From positions 1 through 64,000 of the forward strand of contig CAMHUC010000009.1 of assembly GCA_946188155.1 (NCBI GenBank): 64,000 bases of DNA, written 5' to 3'. The position numbers and the translations under genes were made by a program. How positions within the stretch are numbered: the stretch's first letter is position 1; every line of letters starts with the position of its first letter. This document shows positions 50,031-57,987 of this stretch, in pieces. The stretch is from an uncultured bacterium (lineage in GTDB: Bacteria > Bacteroidota > Bacteroidia > Bacteroidales > Bacteroidaceae). The notes beneath the pieces are model-generated. The model was not told the origin of the DNA. It did not search any database and saw nothing but the letters and a program-made list of their open reading frames with translations.

Positions 50031-50215
50031 GCACTTTACCTTAGGGGCAGGTCTGGAAAACTTTGGAACCCCCACTATGATATAAGAATGCTCCACGCCA
50101 GAGGCGTGTGCATAGCCAATGCTCATAGTGGGAAAAGACTAGTATCCAGCCCTTCCTTTGCTTCTTAATTCGAACTATTCCAAATGAAGTTTTCCAGACC
50201 TTTTCGGTAAAGTGC
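50031..50215. repeat. Nested inverted-repeat element (185 bp)
   Basis: Outer arms: GCACTTTACC (50031-50040) with AGGTCTGGAAAACTT (from 50049) pair with AAGTTTTCCAGACCT (50187-50201) and GGTAAAGTGC (50206-50215). Inner arms: CCCACTATGA (50071-50080) with TCATAGTGGG (50123-50132), and CACGCC (50094-50099) with GGCGTG (50103-50108). I see no convincing gene inside. The stretches 49922-50030 and 50216-50466 hold nothing I can name. Confidence 0.7.
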
Positions 50216-50466
50216 GAAATAAAAGCTAATGCATCTGCGGCTCGGAATTTCTCCTCCGAAACCGCTGCAAAGTTAGCACTTTTTTCCGATACGGCAAACA
50301 AATTGCCCACATTTTTTTATAGCCGCCCCATTTTTCCCTTCTCTGCGGCCGAAATCCTGTCAAATCCATGACGATTTAGCAACCATCATTAGAGAATCAC
50401 CCACTCGAATCGACATAGACCCATTACTTTTTGCAAAATTTATTTGGAAGTTACAGATAAAGTTCG

Positions 50467-50474
50467 TATCTTTG
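50467..50474 (+). promoter_or_regulatory. -7 box of the toxin-antitoxin operon
   Basis: TATCTTTG, 26 bases before the ATG at 50501. Confidence 0.55.
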
Positions 50475-50500
50475 CCCTGAATTCAATAAAACTTAGCGAA

Positions 50501-50800
50501 ATGACAGACAGAGAGACAATAATCCGGCAGACAGCCGAATATTTCAAAACCCAACCCGTGTTGAAAGCCTGGCTCTTTGGCTCCTATTCACGTGGCGAGC
50601 AGCGAAGAGAGTCTGACGTAGATATTCTCGTCATGCTTGACCCTGAGCAGGCCGTCGGGATGAAGTTTTTCGGAATGTATGAGGATCTGAAGGAATTGCT
50701 GGGATGCCGTGTCGATTTGGTGACCGATCGTTCTTTGGCCCCATACGCCCGTGAGAGTGTCGACCGTGATAAGATTTTAATCTATGAGAGAGCCGCTTAG
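50501..50800 (+). CDS. mntA: MntA-like nucleotidyltransferase antitoxin
   Basis: 99 residues from MTDRETIIRQ. The minimal nucleotidyltransferase motif GSYSRGEQRRESDVDILVML (G-S-x10-D-x-D) is intact. In the HepT/MntA systems this enzyme AMPylates the HEPN toxin and neutralises it. It overlaps the HEPN gene by 17 bp. An earlier in-frame start (50444) lies before the -7 box and is rejected. Confidence 0.9.
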   Translation: MTDRETIIRQTAEYFKTQPVLKAWLFGSYSRGEQRRESDVDILVMLDPEQAVGMKFFGMYEDLKELLGCRVDLVTDRSLAPYARESVDRDKILIYERAA

Positions 50801-51137
50801 AGACAAAGAACGGTTAGAGCATATCCTGGCGGCAATAGACCGTGTGCTACGCTATACATCGGGCAAGACATACGATGACCTTGTTGCCGATGACATGATG
50901 TACTATGCTGTCGTGAAAAATATTGAAATCATAGGCGAAGCTGCCAATCTTCTTTCACCAGAGTTTATTTCACAACACCCACAGACGCCTTGGAAGCAAG
51001 TAAAAGGTATGCGCAACTATATTGTGCATGAATATTTCCAAGTTGACGACGTAGTGGTATGGGGAGTAGTCAAAGAAGATATTCCCATTCTCCGCAGGCA
51101 ATTGTTAGAGTTCATCGATGAGGTGACACAAAGTTAA
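50784..51137 (+). CDS. hepT: HepT-like HEPN ribonuclease toxin
   Basis: 117 residues of the DUF86/HEPN family. The catalytic R-x4-H motif with the tyrosine modified by MntA is visible in KGMRNYIVHEYFQVDD near the middle-to-end of the protein; NIEIIGEAANLLS is another family segment. It cleaves RNA when not AMPylated. Gene order here is antitoxin first, overlapping. Confidence 0.9.
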   Translation: MREPLRDKERLEHILAAIDRVLRYTSGKTYDDLVADDMMYYAVVKNIEIIGEAANLLSPEFISQHPQTPWKQVKGMRNYIVHEYFQVDDVVVWGVVKEDIPILRRQLLEFIDEVTQS

Positions 51138-51294
51138 CTGGGGCATATAATAGTTGGAGGTAGCCCCGCTACTGCGAGTTCCACGGCGTGGACTCGCCGG
51201 GACGTCTGGCCGCAGCGACGGTCCAGCCGCTGGACGCATCAAAAGGATGAACGGCGATGCCGGGTGAGCAACCGCCTGGAAGTTTTTTTTGCAG
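51138..51294. other. Non-coding GC-rich stretch
   Basis: Contains small palindromic words (TCCACGGCGTGGA; GGTCCAGCCGCTGGAC) but no gene I can support. Confidence 0.4.
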
Positions 51295-51460
51295 TTTTTG
51301 ATGCCACTGTTGCCACTAAGTCCCCTTACTCACTGACTATCAGGCAGTTGCGAAGTGGCAAGAGACCCCATTCTCTTGCCACTCTTGCCACTGCCGTTGC
51401 AAGCCGTAAATACCTGACAATCAACAGATTAGCCCTTAGTGGCAACAGTGGCATCAAAAA
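51295..51460. repeat. Nested inverted-repeat element (166 bp)
   Basis: Outer arms are a perfect 26-bp inverted repeat (51295-51320 and 51435-51460, core GATGCCACTGTTGCCACTAA). Inside, AGTGGCAAGAGA (51354-51365) pairs with TCTCTTGCCACT (51372-51383), and TGACTATCAGG has a near-complement in CCTGACAATCA. Arms and inner stem share the word GTGGCAA. It is a MITE-like or structured RNA element without ORF. Confidence 0.75.
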
Positions 51461-51594
51461 ATAAACAAAAAGTACTGACGGATAGCCTCCGGCAGGCGAC
51501 GATGAGGCCGGAGGTGCGACGGAGTGACGAGCCCTAATTTCGTGTTTTCGTGCAAAAAAGGGGTGAAGGTAGCGTAAAGCTCAAAATTTATTCG

Positions 51595-51602
51595 TACCTT
51601 TG
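51595..51602 (+). promoter_or_regulatory. -7 box of the CCA-type nucleotidyltransferase gene
   Basis: TACCTTTG, 22 bases before the ATG at 51625. The stretch 51461-51594 holds nothing else I recognise. Confidence 0.55.
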
Positions 51603-51624
51603 CAGAAAAATTAGAGACGGAAGA

Positions 51625-53166
51625 ATGAAACTGTACAGCGACGACGAATTGGCCGAGCTACTCGACCAAGAGATATTCCACCAGATTACGGAGGCTGCCG
51701 AGAGGGTCGGCGTGGAGTGCTACGTGGTGGGAGGCTACGTGAGGGACATCTTCCTGGAGCGCCCTTCGAACGACATCGACGTGGTGGTGGTGGGCAGCGG
51801 TATCAGCGTGGCCGAGGAGCTGAAGCGCATGGTGGGCCGACGGGCTCACCTGAGCGTGTTCCGCAACTTCGGCACGGCACAGGTGAAGTTCCGCCAGAAG
51901 GGCGTGGAGTATGAGGTGGAGTTTGTAGGGGCCCGTAAGGAGAGCTACAGCCACGACTCGCGCAAGCCGGTGGTGGAGGACGGCACGCTGGAGGATGACC
52001 AGAACCGTCGCGACTTCACCATCAACGCGATGGCCATCTGTCTGAACCGCGACCGCTTCGGCGAGCTGGTGGACCCCTTCAACGGGCTGGCCGACCTGGA
52101 GGACGGCATCATCGCCACGCCCCTCGACCCGGAGGTGACGTTCAGCGACGATCCGCTGCGCATGATGCGCTGCATACGCTTCGCCACGCAGCTGAACTTC
52201 CAGATAGAGGACGAGACCTTCGAGGCCCTCGAGCGGATGGCCGACCGCATCAAGATTGTCAGCGGCGAGCGCATCAAGGACGAGCTGAACAAGATCATCA
52301 TGGCCCCGCACCCCAGCATCGGCTTCGAGCTGCTGCAGCGGTCGGGGCTGCTGCAGATTATCCTGCCCGAGCTGTCGGCCCTCGACATCGTGGAGCAGAA
52401 GAACGGACGGGCGCACAAGAACAACTTCTACCACACGCTGGAGGTGCTGGAGAACGTATGTAAAATGAGTAATGAGCAATTAGGAATGAAAAATTATGAT
52501 TACTCTCAGGGCGGGAAAGACTCTGACTCTGCCAGCAAAGGTAATCATAATTACTCATTACCCATTACTCATTCCTCATTATACCTCCGCTGGGCAGCGC
52601 TGCTGCACGACGTGGGCAAGACCCGCTCAAAGCGTTGGGACCCGGCTGTGGGCTGGACGTTCCACAACCACAATATGATTGGGGCGAAGATGGTGCCCCA
52701 GATATTCCGCCGCCTGTCGCTGCCGATGGACATGAAGATGAAGTATGTGCAGAAGCTGGTAGACCTGCACATGCGGCCCATCGCCATTGCCGACGACATC
52801 GTGACCGACTCGGCCGTCAGGCGGCTGGTGAACGATGCCGGCGACGACATCGACGACCTGATGACGCTCTGCGAGGCCGACATCACGTCGAAGAACGAGG
52901 TGAGGAAGAAAATCTTCCTGGAGAACTTCCGCATGGTGCGCGAGAAGATTGCCGACCTGAAGGAGAAGGACTACAAGCGGCTGCTGCAGCCCGTGATCGA
53001 CGGCAACGAGATCATGGAGCTGTTCCACCTGAAGCCCAGCCGCGAGGTGGGCGTGCTGAAGCAGTACCTGAAGGATGCCGTGCTCGACAACCGCGTGGAG
53101 AACGAGCGCGAGCCGCTCATGGCGCTGCTGATGGAAAAGGCGAGGGAGATGAAACTGACAGAATAA
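51625..53166 (+). CDS. tRNA CCA nucleotidyltransferase / poly(A) polymerase-family protein with HD domain
   Basis: 513 residues. The nucleotidyltransferase head VECYVVGGYVRDIFLERPSN then DIDVVVVG, the RRDFTINAMA motif and the DDPLRMMRCIRFATQL arm are class II CCA-enzyme features. An HD domain follows (LRWAALLHDVGKTRS). It adds or repairs the CCA end of tRNA. A 117-bp (39-codon) insertion at 52464-52580, flanked by inverted repeat arms, splits the segment between FYHTLEVLENV and LYLRWAALLHDVGK; the frame is kept. An upstream ATG (51550) lies before the -7 box and is rejected. Confidence 0.92.
   Translation: MKLYSDDELAELLDQEIFHQITEAAERVGVECYVVGGYVRDIFLERPSNDIDVVVVGSGISVAEELKRMVGRRAHLSVFRNFGTAQVKFRQKGVEYEVEFVGARKESYSHDSRKPVVEDGTLEDDQNRRDFTINAMAICLNRDRFGELVDPFNGLADLEDGIIATPLDPEVTFSDDPLRMMRCIRFATQLNFQIEDETFEALERMADRIKIVSGERIKDELNKIIMAPHPSIGFELLQRSGLLQIILPELSALDIVEQKNGRAHKNNFYHTLEVLENVCKMSNEQLGMKNYDYSQGGKDSDSASKGNHNYSLPITHSSLYLRWAALLHDVGKTRSKRWDPAVGWTFHNHNMIGAKMVPQIFRRLSLPMDMKMKYVQKLVDLHMRPIAIADDIVTDSAVRRLVNDAGDDIDDLMTLCEADITSKNEVRKKIFLENFRMVREKIADLKEKDYKRLLQPVIDGNEIMELFHLKPSREVGVLKQYLKDAVLDNRVENEREPLMALLMEKAREMKLTE
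52464..52580. repeat. In-frame inverted-array insertion inside the CCA-type gene (117 bp)
   Basis: The left arm 52464-52502 (AATGAGTAATGAGCAATTAG...) and right arm 52542-52580 are imperfect inverted copies made of GAGTAAT/GAGCAAT heptamers, around a 39-bp centre. It is exactly 39 codons and encodes KMSNEQLGMKNYDYSQGG and so on. Confidence 0.85.
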
Positions 53167-53340
53167 TTCATGAGAAATTCGTGGTCAATTAATGGCAATT
53201 CGTGTTAAAAATAAAGGAAACAGAAAGAATAATTCATGAGAAATTCGTGGTCAATTAATGGCAATTCGTGTTAAAAATAAAGGAAACAGAAAGAATAATT
53301 CATGAGAAATTCGTGGTCAATTAATGGCAATTCGTGTTTA
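53161..53340. repeat. 66-bp tandem repeat, 2.7 copies
   Basis: Units start at 53161, 53227 and 53293 (GAATAATTCATGAGAAATTC, then GTGGTCAATTAATGGCAATT...). The first unit contains the last codon and stop of the CCA-type gene. Each unit contains short inverted words (AATTCGTG). It is related to 4852-4906. Confidence 0.9.
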
Positions 53341-53386
53341 AAAATAGAATAAAGATTAGTGCTTAAGAAATAGGAAATATTTATGT

Positions 53387-53430
53387 TTAACATATAATTA
53401 TCACGAATTGAACACGAATTTTTCATATAA
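53387..53430. repeat. Dispersed AT-rich repeat (CACGAATTG family)
   Basis: AACATATAATTATCACGAAT followed by TGAACACGAATTTTTCATAT, just before the GH89 gene. It matches words at 4852-4906 in part on the opposite strand. Confidence 0.6.
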
Positions 53431-53442
53431 TTTTTTAGGTGT

Positions 53443-55707
53443 ATGAAGAGATTACTGCTTGCGATATTAGTCTGCGTGGGGATGAATATGTACGGGAACC
53501 CGGTGGATGAGCTGTTGGAGAGAATTGATGCCGGTGCATCGAAGAAATTCGAGACGGAGCTGTGGAAGTCGGAGCGTGACTTCTTCGAGCTCGACCAGAA
53601 AGGGCAGAAAGTGGTGGTGCGCGGCAATACGTGGGTGAACATCGCGTCGGGGGTGAACTGGTATCTGAAGTACTATGCCGGCATCCACCTGACGTGGAAC
53701 CAGATGCACGCCAAGCTGCCCGCCGTGCTACCCCCCGTGACGAAGAAGGAACGCCACGAGACCGACCTCACGCTGCGCTACGCCTTCAACTACTGCACTT
53801 TCTCCTACTCGATGGCCTTCTGGGACTGGCAGCGCTGGGAGCAGGAGATAGACTGGCTGGCGCTGCACGGCGTGAACCTGCCGCTGGCCATCGTCGGCGA
53901 GGAGTGCGTCTGGCGCAATATGCTCTTGAAGCTCGGCTACACGGAAGAGGAGGTGGGCAAGTTCATAGCCGGCCCGGCATTCCTGGCCTGGTGGGAGATG
54001 AACAACCTGGAAGGCTGGGGCGGCCCGCTACCCCGCTCATGGTATCAGCGGCAGGAGAAGCTGCAGAAGCAGATACTGGCCCGCATGAAGCGGCTCGGCA
54101 TGCACCCCGTGCTGCCAGGCTACAGCGGCATGGTGCCCCACGACGCCAAAGAACGACTGAGCCTGAACGTGGCCGACGCAGGCCTGTGGAACGGATTCCA
54201 GCGCCCTGCCAACCTGCTGCCCACCGACCCGCGCTTCGCAGAGATAGCAAAGTTGTACTTCGACGAACTCACACGCCTCTATGGTCGTGCCGACTATTAC
54301 TCGATGGACCCCTTCCACGAGAGCAGCGATGATGCCTCTATCGACTATGCCAAGGCTGGTGAGGCGATGATGCAGGCCATGAAGCGAGTGAATCCCACGG
54401 CCGTCTGGGTGATACAGGGGTGGACGGAGAACCCGCGCCCCGCGATGGTCGACGGCATGAAGCAGGGCGACCTGCTGGTGCTCGACCTCTTCTCGGAGTG
54501 CCGCCCCATGTTCGGTGCGCCCAGCATCTGGAAGCGTGACGAGGGCTACAAGCAGCACTACTGGCTCTTCTGTATGCTGGAGAACTTCGGTGCCAACGTC
54601 GGCCTGCACGGTCGTATGGACCAGTTGCTCGACAACTTCTACTTAATGAGTAATGAGCAATTAGTAATGAGTAATTACTCACTTAAAAAGGGTATCGGCT
54701 TCACGATGGAGGGCTCGGAGAACAACCCCGTGATGTTCGAACTGATGAGCGAACTGCCCTGGCGACCGAAGAAGTTCAAGCGCGAGGACTGGATCAAAGG
54801 CTACGTGAAAGCCCGCTATGGCAAGGCGGAGCCATTGACGCTGACGGCCTGGCGGCTGCTGTCGGAGAGCATCTACAACTGTCCGGCAGGCAACAACCAG
54901 CAGGGTCCTCACGAGAGCATCTTCTGCGGGCGACCCACATCGAACAATTTCCAGGCATCGTCGTGGTCGAAGATGAAGAACTACTACGACATCGGCACCG
55001 TCAGGGAGGCGGCACGCCTGATGAACGAGGCCGCAGCGCACTATCGGGGCAACAACAACTTTGAGTACGATCTGGTGGACATCACCCGTCAGGCACTGGC
55101 CGACTACGCCCGTCTGCAATACCAGCGCGTCATCGGCGACTACAAGGCTTTCGACGGCAAGCTCTTCAACCTGGATGCCGCCCGCTTCCTCAACCTGCTC
55201 GTGATGCAGGACTCGCTGCTGGGCACGCGACGGGAGTTCCGCCTGGGCCACTGGACACAGGCTGCACGCAACTGCGGCACGACGCCCGAGGAACAGCGGC
55301 TCTACGAGTGGAATGCCCGTGTGCAGATCACCACCTGGGGCAACCGCTACTGCGCCGACACCGGCGGGCTGCGCGACTATGCCCACAAGGAGTGGCAAGG
55401 GCTGCTCCGCGACTTCTACCACAAGCGCTGGAGTGCCTATTTCGAGGCCCTGGCCCGGCAGATGTCAAGACAGATGCAGCCCGACATGACGCTGCTCGGT
55501 GGAGGCCCGAATGCCAACAAGACCTCGGCGGAGCTCTTCCAGATGGCCCTGCCCCAGGAGGTGACGCTCGACTGGTATGCCATCGAGGAACCCTGGACGC
55601 TTGAACAGAATGCCTATTCGCCGGAGCCCGTTGGCGACCCGGTGGATATGGCGCGCAAGGCGATGACAATGATTCTGAAAGGACTACACGACGACAGCGC
55701 ATGGTAA
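53443..55707 (+). CDS. GH89 alpha-N-acetylglucosaminidase
   Basis: 754 residues with a signal peptide (MKRLLLAILVCVGMNMYG). The family features LRYAFNYCTFSYSMAFWDWQ then RWEQEIDWLALHGVNLPLA, YYSMDPFHESSDD (acid/base Glu293) and GIGFTMEGSENNPV (nucleophile Glu423) are present. It removes terminal alpha-linked GlcNAc, for example from mucin glycans or heparan fragments. The catalytic glutamates are 130 apart; subtracting a repeat-encoded insertion of about 12-13 residues (54644-54686, LMSNEQLVMSNYS) restores the about 118 spacing I recall for the clostridial enzyme. The next gene overlaps by 7 bp. Confidence 0.94.
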   Translation: MKRLLLAILVCVGMNMYGNPVDELLERIDAGASKKFETELWKSERDFFELDQKGQKVVVRGNTWVNIASGVNWYLKYYAGIHLTWNQMHAKLPAVLPPVTKKERHETDLTLRYAFNYCTFSYSMAFWDWQRWEQEIDWLALHGVNLPLAIVGEECVWRNMLLKLGYTEEEVGKFIAGPAFLAWWEMNNLEGWGGPLPRSWYQRQEKLQKQILARMKRLGMHPVLPGYSGMVPHDAKERLSLNVADAGLWNGFQRPANLLPTDPRFAEIAKLYFDELTRLYGRADYYSMDPFHESSDDASIDYAKAGEAMMQAMKRVNPTAVWVIQGWTENPRPAMVDGMKQGDLLVLDLFSECRPMFGAPSIWKRDEGYKQHYWLFCMLENFGANVGLHGRMDQLLDNFYLMSNEQLVMSNYSLKKGIGFTMEGSENNPVMFELMSELPWRPKKFKREDWIKGYVKARYGKAEPLTLTAWRLLSESIYNCPAGNNQQGPHESIFCGRPTSNNFQASSWSKMKNYYDIGTVREAARLMNEAAAHYRGNNNFEYDLVDITRQALADYARLQYQRVIGDYKAFDGKLFNLDAARFLNLLVMQDSLLGTRREFRLGHWTQAARNCGTTPEEQRLYEWNARVQITTWGNRYCADTGGLRDYAHKEWQGLLRDFYHKRWSAYFEALARQMSRQMQPDMTLLGGGPNANKTSAELFQMALPQEVTLDWYAIEEPWTLEQNAYSPEPVGDPVDMARKAMTMILKGLHDDSAW
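54644..54686. repeat. In-frame short tandem array inside the GH89 gene (GAGTAAT heptamers)
   Basis: AATGAGTAATGAGCAATTAG then TAATGAGTAATTACTCAC encode MSNEQLVMSNYSL, sharing MSNEQL and the DNA unit with the CCA-type gene insertion. It lies just before the catalytic TMEG segment. Confidence 0.8.
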
Positions 55708-56792
55708 ACAGCAAACGACTACAGTCACTCGACATCCTGCGCGGCATCACCGTGGCAGGCATGATACTGGTGAACAACGGCTGGGGCGAGTCGTTTGAGA
55801 TGCTGCGCCACTCGCGGTGGAACGGCATGACGCCGTGCGACCTGGTGTTCCCCTTCTTCCTCTTCATCATGGGCATCTCGTGCTACCTGTCGCTGGTGAA
55901 GTCGGAGTTCAAGCCCACCGTGACCGTCTTGAGGCGCATCCTGAAGCGTGCGGTGCTGCTCTTTGTGATAGGCCTGCTGATACACTGGCTCGACGGGGCC
56001 CTTGGCGGCGACTACGGGCTGAGTCACCTGAGGATCATGGCCGTGCTGCAGCGCATCGCACTCTGCTATCTGGCTGTGTCGCTCTTCGCCGTCTACTGCA
56101 ACCATCGCTACACGCTGCCCGTGGCCACAGGCCTGCTCGTGGTCTACACCGCTATCCTGCTGCTCGGCAACGGCTATGCCGAGGATGCCGCAACCAACGT
56201 GCTGGCACAGTTCGACCTCAGCGTGCTGGGCTACGACCACATCTACCATAAGAGTCCTGTAGACCCCGAGGGTCTGCTGGGCACCATCCCCAGCATCGCC
56301 CACGTGCTATTAGGCTTCTACTGCGGGCAGCTGATCAGGCAGCGCGAGACGCTGGAGCAGAAGGTAATCGCCGTATTCGCACTGGGCACGGTGCTCGTCG
56401 TCGCGGGCTATCTGCTATCCTTCGGCCTGCCGCTGAACAAGCGCATCTGGAGTCCCAGCTACGTACTGATGACCTGCGGACTGGCCTCGCTGCTGCAGGC
56501 GCTGCTAATAAGTGAAGAGTTAAGAGTGAAGCGCTCGAGCGCTTCACTCTTAACTCTTAACTCTTCATTTTTTAAGGTTTTCGGCATGAACGCCTTGGCG
56601 CTCTACGTGTCGAGCGAGCTGCTGGCCATCCTGTTGGGGCACTTCGGCGTGTCGGAATGGGTCTATAACGGCATCCACGCCCTGATACCAGCTGCCAAGT
56701 GGGCCTCGCTGGCCTACGCCCTCTACTTCGTCGGACTCAACTATGCGCTGGGCTACGTGCTGTATCGCAAGAAAATATTCATCAAACTATAA
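55701..56792 (+). CDS. HGSNAT-like (DUF5009) membrane acetyltransferase-family protein
   Basis: 363 residues with about ten hydrophobic segments. The start RLQSLDILRGITVAGMILVN and RWNGMTPCDLVFPFFLFIMG are hallmarks of the heparan-alpha-glucosaminide N-acetyltransferase/DUF5009 family. Human HGSNAT acetylates terminal glucosamine using cytosolic acetyl-CoA so that NAGLU can remove it; the overlapping GH89 gene encodes the NAGLU homologue, which suggests the same two-step logic. A perfect 42-bp palindrome (56516-56557) in frame encodes a serine-rich loop (RVKRSSASLLTLNSSF). Confidence 0.85.
   Translation: MVNSKRLQSLDILRGITVAGMILVNNGWGESFEMLRHSRWNGMTPCDLVFPFFLFIMGISCYLSLVKSEFKPTVTVLRRILKRAVLLFVIGLLIHWLDGALGGDYGLSHLRIMAVLQRIALCYLAVSLFAVYCNHRYTLPVATGLLVVYTAILLLGNGYAEDAATNVLAQFDLSVLGYDHIYHKSPVDPEGLLGTIPSIAHVLLGFYCGQLIRQRETLEQKVIAVFALGTVLVVAGYLLSFGLPLNKRIWSPSYVLMTCGLASLLQALLISEELRVKRSSASLLTLNSSFFKVFGMNALALYVSSELLAILLGHFGVSEWVYNGIHALIPAAKWASLAYALYFVGLNYALGYVLYRKKIFIKL
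56511..56570. repeat. In-frame inverted array / perfect 42-bp palindrome inside the HGSNAT-like gene
   Basis: The arms 56516-56536 (AGAGTTAAGAGTGAAGCGCT with C) and 56537-56557 are exactly complementary without spacer; further GAGTTAA-type units flank it. It adds a hydrophilic loop between two membrane segments. Confidence 0.9.
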
Positions 56793-56798
56793 AACAAA

Positions 56799-57968
56799 AT
56801 GTTTAACAGACTTATGAATTGTAAGCTAAAGATTTTGACAGTCACCATGCTTATAGGCTCACTGAGCCTGGCTTCGTGCATCAAGGACGAGGAGCCAAAC
56901 AAGGAGTGCGACATTCTGAATGCCTGGGTGCAGGGCGAGGAGTACCAACAGTATTTCACCGATGCCAACCTGATGCGCAAGGAGAATATCAGTGCCACGG
57001 AGAGCGACATCGTGTTCACCGTGCGCTCGCTGGCATCGCTGCCCAAGCAGCTGCCCCTCTCGTTCGACGTGACGGAGGGAGCCACCATCGAGCCAGCCAG
57101 CGGGTCGATGCAGGACTTCACCAACGGCCCCGTCACCTACACCCTCACCTCGCAGGACGGGCAGTACAAGCGACAGTACCGGGTGTCGTTCACCGAGCCC
57201 GTTCTCCCCTCGTACGACCTTAGTTTCGAGAATGTGGCGCTGTCGGAAAAAACACTGAGCGGATGCGTCTACCACGAGTTCTACGAAATAGGCGACAACG
57301 GTCAGCGACAAGACATCTGGGCGTCGGGAAATCCCGGAGCAGCCCTGACGATGAACAATGGCCAGCCAGACGCCTTCCCCACCATGTCTACGGAGAATGG
57401 CTATAAGGGCAAGGGTGTCTGTCTGAAGACCATCTCGACAGGGGCGCTGGGTGAATGGATGAAGAAGCCCATCGCCGCCGGCAACCTGTTCCTCGGCAAG
57501 TTCATCCTGGAGCAGGTGCTCGTCAATGCGCTGAAGGCCACGCAGATGGGCATACAGATCAACCGCGACCCAGTGCGCGTGACGGGCTACTACAAGTATC
57601 GCCCAGGCGCGAAGTTCACCAATGTCGACATGAAGGAAGTGCCAGGCAAGGTTGATGAGCCCAACATCTATGCCGTGTTGTATAAGAACAAGGACAAGGA
57701 CGGCAAGGAACAGTTCCTACACGGCGACGATGTGCTGAGCAGTCCCATTATCGTGAAGAAGGCAGTGGTGAAGTCGCTGCCGCCCACCGACGAGTGGACG
57801 CGCTTCGAGATGTTCTTCGAAGGAGAAGAAGCCGACCCCGAGATGGTGGCCAAGGGCGAGTACAACCTGGCCCTGGTGTTCTCATCGAGCAAGGAGGGAG
57901 ACAAGTTCGAAGGTGCCATCGGCAGTACCCTGTATGTAGACGAAGTGAATGTATCATTTGAAAAATAG
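56799..57968 (+). CDS. PCMD-domain lipoprotein (putative glycan-binding/metabolism)
   Basis: 389 residues. The lipobox is LSLASCIKDEE (cysteine near residue 27). The mature part has an N-terminal immunoglobulin-like region (about 60-135) and a C-terminal beta-sandwich (about 140-389: LSGCVYHEFYEIGDNGQRQD, GYYKYRPGAKFTNV) matching the 'putative carbohydrate metabolism' domain of Bacteroidales. It lies just after the GH89/HGSNAT-like pair and before a barrel protein, so it probably belongs to a glycan-use or surface assembly. Exact function unknown. Confidence 0.78.
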   Translation: MFNRLMNCKLKILTVTMLIGSLSLASCIKDEEPNKECDILNAWVQGEEYQQYFTDANLMRKENISATESDIVFTVRSLASLPKQLPLSFDVTEGATIEPASGSMQDFTNGPVTYTLTSQDGQYKRQYRVSFTEPVLPSYDLSFENVALSEKTLSGCVYHEFYEIGDNGQRQDIWASGNPGAALTMNNGQPDAFPTMSTENGYKGKGVCLKTISTGALGEWMKKPIAAGNLFLGKFILEQVLVNALKATQMGIQINRDPVRVTGYYKYRPGAKFTNVDMKEVPGKVDEPNIYAVLYKNKDKDGKEQFLHGDDVLSSPIIVKKAVVKSLPPTDEWTRFEMFFEGEEADPEMVAKGEYNLALVFSSSKEGDKFEGAIGSTLYVDEVNVSFEK

Positions 57969-57987
57969 GAACAAGGAGGACAAAGAT

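Noticed and set aside
50041-50310. 89-codon minus-strand open frame
   Set aside because: It reads through the nested inverted repeats at 50031-50215; the protein has no recognisable pattern and no promoter.
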